NCBI GenBank assembly: GCA_900404475.1
Contig: OUQQ01000492.1
Coordinates: 1 to 15,889 of the forward strand
DNA from: Spongospora subterranea
Taxonomy: Eukaryota; Endomyxa; Phytomyxea; Plasmodiophorida; Plasmodiophoridae
Length of the DNA stretch: 15,889 bases
Direction of reading: 5' to 3'
Shown: piece after piece, positions 10,401 through 15,889 of the stretch
Layout of the letters: each line of letters opens with the position of its first letter
Numbering within the stretch: the first letter of the stretch is position 1
The notes under the pieces: model-generated
Databases searched by the model: none
The model's input: only the letters and a program-made list of their open reading frames with translations
What the model was told of the DNA's origin: nothing
Translations under genes and position numbers: made by a program

Positions 10401-11030
10401 CTCTCGATGCGCCAATTATCAGGATCACTTTGCAACGCTGTCGATTGTAGAGCAAGCTGCCTTGACGAGGCCGCATTCCATCGGTAAGTCATAAGTCAAA
10501 AACATTGTCATTCAACTGCCTCGTTTTCCCCGGATTTTTCCTCTTTTTTACCGTAATCTGACAGCTGTTCACATCTCTGTAGACTCGTGCGCCATTGTGT
10601 ATCTGAGTGCTTTTGAATAGGGCTTGGAATACAGTTGGCATTGTGTTATGTAGACGCTGGCCGTTCATTTGCGAGTGTGTCTGTTCTTTCCAGGATTGTC
10701 ACTGCGTTTCCGCGCTGTGTTCCTGCGTGGTCGATGCTTGCATTTGTTCAGATTGCAAGGGGTCGTATCTATGCTGCCGCCAGTGTGTACCGTCATGCCA
10801 AAGAACTTAATCCGTTCTCGGCACGTTTACGAGATGAGGTATCATTGTTGTCGTATCACTGTTTTGTCGATAATTCAGTTGGTTACTGGTGTATTCAAAT
10901 TCCACTCACAAAAAGCAAACCCAATATCTCGTAGGCGGCGAAATTCTTTCAGGAGTGGGAACCGGTTAGGGAGACACAGGACGATCGTGTATCTACTGGT
11001 TCCCCGACAACGATCTCCCCTGCGTTATAG
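3283..11030 (+). CDS. ZFC3H1: ZFC3H1-like PAXT scaffold with N-terminal RRM, about 22 exons
   Basis: ZFC3H1 bridges the helicase MTR4 to polyadenylated nuclear RNA and sends it to the exosome (PAXT; Red1 in fission yeast). Exons that join in phase are 3283-4439 (or, past the duplication, to 4615), 4775-4908, 4957-5202, 5272-5471, 5625-5878, 5928-6129, 6185-6450, 6579-6834, 6926-7111, 7178-7234, 7351-7908, 7981-8272, 8463-8713, 8831-8863, 8927-9166, 9233-9376, 9530-9781, 9896-9958, 10031-10117, an uncertain piece up to 10325-10483, 10621-10838 and 10935-11030 (TAG). This gives about 1780 residues, against about 1990 in human. ATG 3283 is the first in-frame Met after a stop at 3205; an upstream first exon (for example ATG 3073) is possible. 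The RRM and the Ser-rich head are additions relative to human. Identity is strong; weaker junctions are those at 7111, 9781, 9958 and 10118-10345. Confidence 0.85.
4286..4636 (+). repeat. Exact 175-bp direct duplication around a single N (assembly join)
   Basis: Positions 4286-4460 and 4462-4636 are identical over 175 bp, and the only base between them is an N at 4461. Real tandem duplications rarely have an ambiguous base exactly at the junction. This is what results when two contigs whose ends overlap are placed side by side instead of merged. The duplicated block holds the end of exon 1 (first half of the RRM) and the start of intron 1. Collapsing it leaves the reading frame and the splice sites unchanged. 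An automatic gene model may place an artificial boundary here. Confidence 0.95.
4333..4880 (+). other. RRM-like RNA-binding domain split by an intron
   Basis: The domain is encoded at 4333-4439 (duplicate copy 4509-4615) and 4776-4880. The order is beta-1 AVFVTFF (RNP2-like), a helix with EEECRRILDSCGDI, beta-3 RAVFIVEF (the RNP1 position, with Ala in place of the usual Gly and aromatic residues kept), helix SSVEMSLKV, and beta-4 CIVVRYVSAP. Its length of about 72 residues is normal for an RRM. The Arg codon before AVFIVEF is restored exactly across the splice (AG|G), which supports the junction. Human ZFC3H1 has no RRM, but the PAXT-associated RBM26/RBM27 proteins do. Whether this RRM is related to theirs cannot be judged here. 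Confidence 0.72.
4957..6834 (+). other. Exons 3-8: acidic motif and disordered middle of the ZFC3H1-like protein
   Basis: Exons 4957-5202, 5272-5471, 5625-5878, 5928-6129, 6185-6450 and 6579-6834 join with matching phases. The first carries KEEGELSDSEVDD (5004-5042), a near match to the acidic motif at the very N-terminus of human ZFC3H1. No ATG lies upstream of the motif inside this exon, so it must be spliced to what precedes it. Pro/Arg-rich sequence follows, then RFVIHIEDDEEMTDDD (about 6302-6349), resembling the V-V-V-T-L-N-D-S-D-D stretch of the human protein, and a charged helix LLRQKIAAAEAAN. In the human protein, MTR4 binding maps to the N-terminal region. Basic KKRNR/KRPQP patches may serve nuclear import. 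Confidence 0.78.
6926..7234 (+). other. Exons 9-10: coiled coil
   Basis: Exon 6926-7111 encodes a heptad-rich helix (RTRLTIVKEQSSRLSNMIDR and onward) that sits where human ZFC3H1 has its long coiled coil, between the acidic part and the zinc finger. It continues into a short exon, 7178-7234. Both junctions keep phase 0. The donor at 7112 (GTACTG) is weak, but the other nearby donors give the wrong phase. Alternative donors at 7131 and 7248 were tested by frame and produce stops or a mismatch with exon 7351. Confidence 0.65.
7351..7908 (+). other. Exon 11 with the ZFC3H1-type zinc finger
   Basis: The diagnostic finger lies at 7603-7656: C-QFALFGH-C-NDDS-C-KQL-H, spacing C-x7-C-x4-C-x3-H. Human ZFC3H1 has the same spacing and the same C-N-D-D-x-C core (putative zinc-finger family zf-C3H1), and fission yeast Red1 has a related finger. 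Just before it, FRYVSPLTCLRSQHR matches the conserved approach segment in the human protein. An acidic DDDDSDE run follows near 7824-7844. This exon is the strongest evidence for the gene's identity. Confidence 0.9.
7981..11030 (+). other. Exons 12-22: C-terminal HAT/TPR-type helical repeats
   Basis: Exon 12 has DRYFTDG followed by EEMLREDPSNPDLWLRHA, matching the start of the helical-repeat half of human ZFC3H1 (VRYFTNE, then LENPSHVQLWLKLA). Further repeat-like helices are NDSPALWRVLIDL (exon 13), LPEYYYWALFVDPE (exon 16), FADIVDTVSRC (10325-10483) and FPRCVPAWSMLAF plus YAAASVYRHAKELNP (10621-10838). A 33-nt micro-exon at 8831-8863 joins exon 13 to 8927 and restores a good match (LHLYL then CQYSLA). 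The protein ends ISPAL at TAG 11028-11030. The segment probably forms a protein-binding superhelix. The piece between 10118 and 10345 is not resolved. Confidence 0.75.
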
Positions 11031-13444
11031 ACGTCCAGCCATTATTTATACTTCCCCGTAAACGATTCACGCCTGTTTACTGGGTGCGTTGGTGTTGCTG
11101 GCGGTGGAGACTTCGCGCGCCGTTTTTCTGTCCATCGCCCTACTAACCTTGTTTTCCTAGGGTTATTCTCACTCTTGTCTCCTACTGTTGTCCGTATGAC
11201 AGTTATTGCAATCTATCGAACGCTCATCGACGAAATTCCAATATCCACAACAAACTACCTATTTTTCCTCTATAGCCCATTAACAGTCGTACAGTCTGTT
11301 GTCTCATTTGTTATTCGTTACCGTTTGTTTCGCCATAGGGCTTTTGGTCTACGTCTGTTACAGATGTTCTCAATGCAATTCTTGCTAATGCGTTCCGTAT
11401 TCCAGGAGTCCACGTGGCAGATTTGCCTTATTTTTTCTATTCCGGATTCTGTGTCTATATCTGTGAATTACGTCCAATAAAATTATTATTTTTCTTGCAA
11501 TCTTCGGATTCCCGCCCGAAAAATGCATGTTTGAGTCTCGAAGCCGTCAACGTAGTTCGGCAATAGTTTGGGTCTGCACGAGATAACATTTGGGTGCCGT
11601 TACCATGGAATAGATAATTCTAACTAACTATTAAGGCACAAGTATCGATCAGCATCGATTGCATAGTCCAGTTCACAGAAAACTGTAAGGGACGATCGTT
11701 GCGCCAATCTGACTGACGCAAGGTCGATCAATGATGGCAAAAAGATGACGATGTCCATATCTAGCACCATGTGAATGCGTAAGGAGGCATCAAATGATCT
11801 GGCATGATTATCTTGAGAATTACCAGTTGAGCCTCATCCACAAGTGTGTCTCAAACAGCCATATCCTCATCATAACCAGACTCAGAAAGTACTTTATATC
11901 AATCAATCTACCATGGTAAAACTCACCTCATTTGCCATGCTGTTATTAAGTTGACTGATTGCATAGTTCATCTGATCGCCCATTCGGGTTTATGCAATCC
12001 TTGTGCTTTCTGCATTTGCGACATGTCCCCATACCCTGTTAGATTTTGGACATTTGCCGTCGTGTCATTTTTGGACAATCAACAAATACTCGTACGTCGA
12101 ACCGATCAAAATGATATCGCATTTTTGAAGTCTGTTGTAAAGACATGTGGTCTCTCCAAACAACAACAAAACTGCAGTTAGTGCTTGACTGGATTTTCGA
12201 CATAAACCAACAAATGGATGCAACAATGATTTGTGGTACCTGTCTTATAGTTTACGATTTGAGAAAACCTTGCACTTGCTTCACTGAAACCGAGAATGTT
12301 AAAACTCTGAGCGGAATATTTGACGCCAGGCCTGGATACCAATCTGGTATTTTCAAACATCTCATCGCTGACCGTTCCTGCAGACGGTGAAGCTCTGAAG
12401 CTTTCCAACGCTCCCGAAGAGGTCCGAAACGCGATACTTCAAGGACATTGACCATCGGGAGGTAAAATAATGCAGAAATGGTACCCTTAGACTTTATTAT
12501 CAATACCGATAAACTTATTACTGAGATTCTCCTATAACTTATACAATTGTATTTCACCGTTTCCGTCGATGATGCTAAAGGGATATTGTTGTCAAGCGCG
12601 CGAACTTGCGACCTCCACGTCTCACTGCTGGAAACAACGGGCTGAGCCCATGAATGCAAGGATCAAGGAGTCGTGTCTCTACAAGCCGCATATAGCGAAG
12701 TTCAATTTGAACCAGCTAACCAGGCATGGCATTGCTATATCAAACATTCAACAACATCATTCTTCAATGCAAGTGTTGATTTGTGAGGGCCGAGAATGGA
12801 GTCGTTATGTCGACGATCGAGGGGAAGGCACCGAGCATTTTGGTCAGCGAGTATGAATCCATATTTGCGCTCAGACCACTTCTTCTGTCGATAGCGAGGC
12901 TCATACAATGGTTGAAGTCTTTGATCTACAAGGCCTATGAGAGGAATATTACAAAGTTTTTGAATACTGTAGTTCAGCGTTGTATTGGCCAGACATTGAG
13001 CGTGATATCGTTGACCAGAAAATTCGAGTCATGAATAGCAAAGATGGTATTGTTCCGAAAGATGAACAGCCTAGAAGCAACGCCCCATTGCTATTGCGGG
13101 AGTCAGAAATGAACAAGAATCAAAATATCGCGAGACCTGGATAATGTTCAACCCAACGTCATCCATACAGAATGCCAGGTTGGCAGCATTCGTCTGGCAG
13201 CTTTTGGCTATTGACATCCTCCACCACTAACACCGTTGTGCAATTAACATCAGGCTTTTCATAACATCATCGTAATTTCCCAACTTGTCTTTGCCCAAAC
13301 CAAAGGTGCCCCAGCGGGATGCACGTGGCTCATATGACAGACCCAACTCATTTCGCCTGATGAATCAAAAGCATCTCTGCATATCCGACAACGTGTATTG
13401 CCAAGAAGACAGCATCATTGTTGTGAAAAACCAATGAAAATTTA
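11031..13444. other. Intergenic region between convergent genes, no recognised gene
   Basis: The first 450 bp are the likely 3' UTR of the ZFC3H1-like gene but contain coding-like open tracts (11161-11288 and 11339-11566). From 11566 to 13444 only short open frames occur. The longest are 135 codons on the minus strand (12252-12659) and about 80 codons on the plus strand (12145-12390, 12783-13034). None has a motif I recognise or forms a convincing exon chain. Mobile-element debris is possible but was not shown. No tRNA and no clear poly(A) signal for the minus-strand gene was found close to 13445. Confidence 0.5.
11476..11481 (+). promoter_or_regulatory. Poly(A) signal AATAAA
   Basis: A canonical AATAAA lies about 445 bp after the stop codon of the ZFC3H1-like gene, followed by a T-rich stretch (TTATTATTTTTC). 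It is the only canonical signal on the plus strand soon after the stop, so it is the best candidate for the gene's mRNA 3' end. It would equally serve a small unrecognised gene lying at 10970-11560. Confidence 0.45.
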
Positions 13445-15889
13445 TCATTCGGCTGTTGTGACAGCACGTCGAGCACGTAAAGTTGTGCTCTCGGTAGATG
13501 TTGTTTTGGAAGACACATCAAGTTCGGGTTCATCCTCTTCCTTGGATTCTCCGGCATCGGTGAGCATCCTAGCAGACTCGTCATCAGTCACCGTCCTGGA
13601 AGTCTGATCATCGGCCAGTGTCCTAGCATTCTCGTCATCGGGTCGTAAACCGAATTCATTCGTGCGCGTAAAGTCAACACGATAAATCCAACGCTGATAG
13701 ATGTACACGAAGAAAACGATATCATCCCTATGTTAACCATGAGATGAGAGACGATTGCGAGTTTTGCGGATATCTAGTCCGCTTTTCAATTCGACAAAAC
13801 CGCTTGAAACAACATCCAACTGCACAACGTTGGCCTTCCGATTTGTTGATTGAAAATTTAATGGCGTCAGCCAAATATATCGCATATCGTATGTAATACG
13901 ACAATGGACGAAGAACATAAAAGCACGAAACAGATTAAAACAATTACCTGAAGCAAGCTAGACGGTGCATAAGCGGCATTGTGATAATGAACGCAAACAG
14001 ATCATCCACGAAAGTATTCAATGCCTGCGAATGTCAAAATTTTAGTCAAACAACAGCATCTTTGAAGAAACCATTACAGCAATCTAACAAAAAGCAGAAA
14101 ACAGAAAAAACCAACCGAATTTGACCATAGAAACGTAAGAAAACTGCCACAATACTTCATTCGCAAATTATTGCTTCGACTATCAATGAAATTGAATAAA
14201 TTAGGCGAATAAAAGAATCCAAGAAACAAAACGATTCTGAGAAAAAAAATCTACAAAGCGAACGCGCGAGAACACGCTTAGTAGCACAGTTCTGACCGAC
14301 CTTATAAGTGAGCATTCGCCAAGGAAGATGGGCAACGGATTTAAGCTTATAATTGAGATAAAGCTGAGGGCACATTAGGATGAAACCGAACAGATAGACG
14401 AATGACGAAGCGGCACCAAGGATCCAGGAATAGACGGAACGGTGTTCGTGATACGCCAGTGAGTACAGAGCGTAGCATATAGATAGCGGGTAGCAAACCC
14501 ATGATAAATACCGCATTGCCTGGAATAACAAACACAAAATATGGATACCTCATATATTTCGACATGAGATCGCACGATAAGGCATGACGGTTGGAATGGT
14601 TTGGGTTTTTCATCGAACAGGAAGAAAAATTAAAAATGGTTGAAGAAGGGGAATTAGCGCACCTGTTTCTCATGTTTGGCTGTCTCTGATTCGGAATAAG
14701 ATTGTTTGTCTTTGAAGTCGAACTGCGGGAATATGCGCCCCTCGACCTTGGTCACCTTTATATCCAGTGTTTTGGTCACCTTCCAGAATTCAATCAGGAC
14801 ACCTGATCGTACAGAGACCATAAATAAATAAGCGGAATCAAAAAAACGAGAGCAGAAATGAAACTCAGCAGGCTAGAAACAATACTATGTGCGGCGAGTA
14901 ATGGGCTTGAATAGAGCCCAAGAGCAACATTAAATCTTTCATCACATTTATGTGAGTGTGGCGATGTTAAAACCAACCGATTCCGGCACTAAACAATATC
15001 ATCCAGGATGTGTCATTGTCGAGCAAATACAGAAATATGACCAGTTGGCAGACCGAGTTAATCAATATTGTCCGAATTGAGAGACCTTCCATGGACTGGA
15101 CAGCGCAAATAATGAGCAATGAGACAAAATGCACAAACAAACAGCAAACAACGTTTCAAATTCGAATAGAAATCGGGAGCTACAGACAGGAAAAAGTGGC
15201 CTAACCTTGTTATCCTGTTTCCAAAATGCGATATCGTTTTTGAACGCGAGAAAATCGAAGACCATGTGCAGTACGGAGACCAGGAACGTGATCCCCAACA
15301 AAATTGGATTTGTCTCTAGGAACATCTTCCGAATACCCTGGCGCATTGAACACAAATGTCAAACGAAAAAAAATTCTTTATCTTCCTAGCGTAAAACAAC
15401 GTTCTGATATAAGAAGAATGCTGACAACTGCAGAACAATATTAACCAGAAGGTGACCGATATGACAAAATCTCAAGAGTCCCATTAGATATCAATTGATT
15501 CAAAAACGTCAATGGGCGGATCACCTCAGTGTCCTGTTCAGTGGAGCCATATTGCTGCTGTTGAACGAACGACGCCTCCATTTGAACTTGTAGCTGCCAT
15601 TTCATCATGGAAATCGGCGATATCGATACCGACAGCGGAACCTAAACCCATTGAACAAACAAAAAAATGCATCTCAAACTGAAGGTGAAAAGCAAAACCC
15701 AGTCAGAAGGAACAATATTTCTGCAACCGATCGTAACAATCGGGTGATTTTGATCCAATCTGAAGGTAGCGGGAATGGTGACATAATCAATCGTCCGATA
15801 TGAACATAAATCAACCGATGAAAACACAAATTGTACAAAAAACAATTAACCTCTTTCACAGTCTCATTAAGGGCAATGAACCGTTCTGA
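13445..15889 (-). CDS. CLPTM1L: CLPTM1-family ER membrane protein, closest to CLPTM1L (3' part)
   Basis: Exons in reading order are 15889-15851 (cut by the window edge), 15641-15525, 15337-15206, 15095-14978, 14802-14663, 14519-14301, 14024-13948 and 13727-13445 (TGA 13447-13445). All seven junctions are GT..AG with matching phase, and about 385 residues result. Family hallmarks are FLAFKNDI-FWK, SMEGLS, YSESE, MRYLSW, NYKLKSVAHLPW, ALNTF-DDLFAF, MHRLACFRDD and YQRWIYRVD-NEFG. FIITMP-HRLACFRDD, AGIG-IE-WKV and YSESE favour CLPTM1L over CLPTM1, while YQRWIYRVD is more CLPTM1-like. Several hydrophobic segments fit a multipass protein. Human CLPTM1L is an ER lipid scramblase acting on a GPI-anchor precursor; the same role here is inference. 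The N-terminal luminal part lies beyond the window. Confidence 0.93.
13559..13639 (-). repeat. Three 27-bp in-frame repeats in the CLPTM1L-like tail
   Basis: On the minus strand the last exon holds three consecutive 27-bp units. They encode DDENARTLA, DDQTSRTVT and DDESARMLT. Units 1 and 3 are the most alike. They follow the conserved NEFG end of the family and lie in a 67-residue acidic, Thr/Ser-rich tail, which is longer than the roughly 17 residues after NEFG in human CLPTM1L. The unit length is a multiple of three, so copy number could change without breaking the frame. Confidence 0.85.

Noticed and set aside
11951..12181. Cys-rich stretch (CNPCAFCICD) as a zinc finger or knuckle
   Set aside because: The spacing fits no zinc-binding motif I know, and the surrounding frame has no coding features.
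12252..12659. 135-codon open frame on the minus strand
   Set aside because: It has no recognisable motif, mixed composition and no splice context, and the opposite strand also has open stretches. At this length chance is a sufficient explanation.
12783..13034. BEL/Pao retroelement fragment
   Set aside because: A basic-hydrophobic stretch loosely resembles BEL/Pao polyprotein sequence, but no catalytic or zinc motif is present, so I do not call it.
13445..15889. Assignment of the minus-strand gene to CLPTM1 proper
   Set aside because: The tail motif YQRWIYRVD is CLPTM1-like, but the middle exons (AGIG-IE-WKV, YSESE, FIITMP-HRLACFRDD) match CLPTM1L better. A tree with full-length proteins would settle it.
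1..15889. CRISPR arrays, bacterial operons, tRNA or rRNA genes
   Set aside because: There are no regularly spaced repeats, no ribosome-binding-site-linked genes and no tRNA A/B-box pairs. The intron structure shows nuclear eukaryotic DNA.

Overview
The window is animal nuclear DNA. Coding sequence is cut into short exons separated by GT..AG introns, mostly about 50 to 220 bp, with a moderate base composition and decayed LTR retrotransposon sequence at the left end. Compact introns plus copia-type debris would suit a small-genome invertebrate such as a Trichuris-like nematode, but that is an inference and no marker here fixes the species.

Layout. Positions 1 to about 1340 hold a broken Ty1/copia pol copy: protease-side sequence, a 170-bp foldback, then RT and RNase H with deletions and frameshifts, and a possible LTR with a poly(A) signal. 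A decayed antisense gag piece lies at about 1870-2165. The rest up to about 3070 shows no gene.

From about 3283 to 11030 (+) lies one long gene with roughly 22 exons. I rebuilt it by matching splice phases and read it as the ortholog of ZFC3H1, the scaffold of the nuclear PAXT exosome-targeting complex. Support comes from the EEGELSD acid motif, a coiled coil, the C-x7-C-x4-C-x3-H finger and HAT/TPR-type helices. Unusually, the same open frame begins with a repetitive Ser/Pro-rich segment and an RRM-like domain, which human ZFC3H1 lacks. The gene is crossed by a scaffold join: a single N at 4461 with an exact 175-bp duplication on both sides, almost certainly an assembly artefact.

Positions 11031 to 13444 contain a poly(A) signal, some coding-like tracts and unrecognised sequence. 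From the right edge down to 13445 (-) runs the 3' part of a CLPTM1-family gene, closest to CLPTM1L, an ER multipass membrane protein. Its last eight exons can be placed to the base, and its C-terminal tail carries three 27-bp in-frame repeats. The two genes are convergent and look functionally unrelated: one acts in nuclear RNA decay, the other in the ER membrane.
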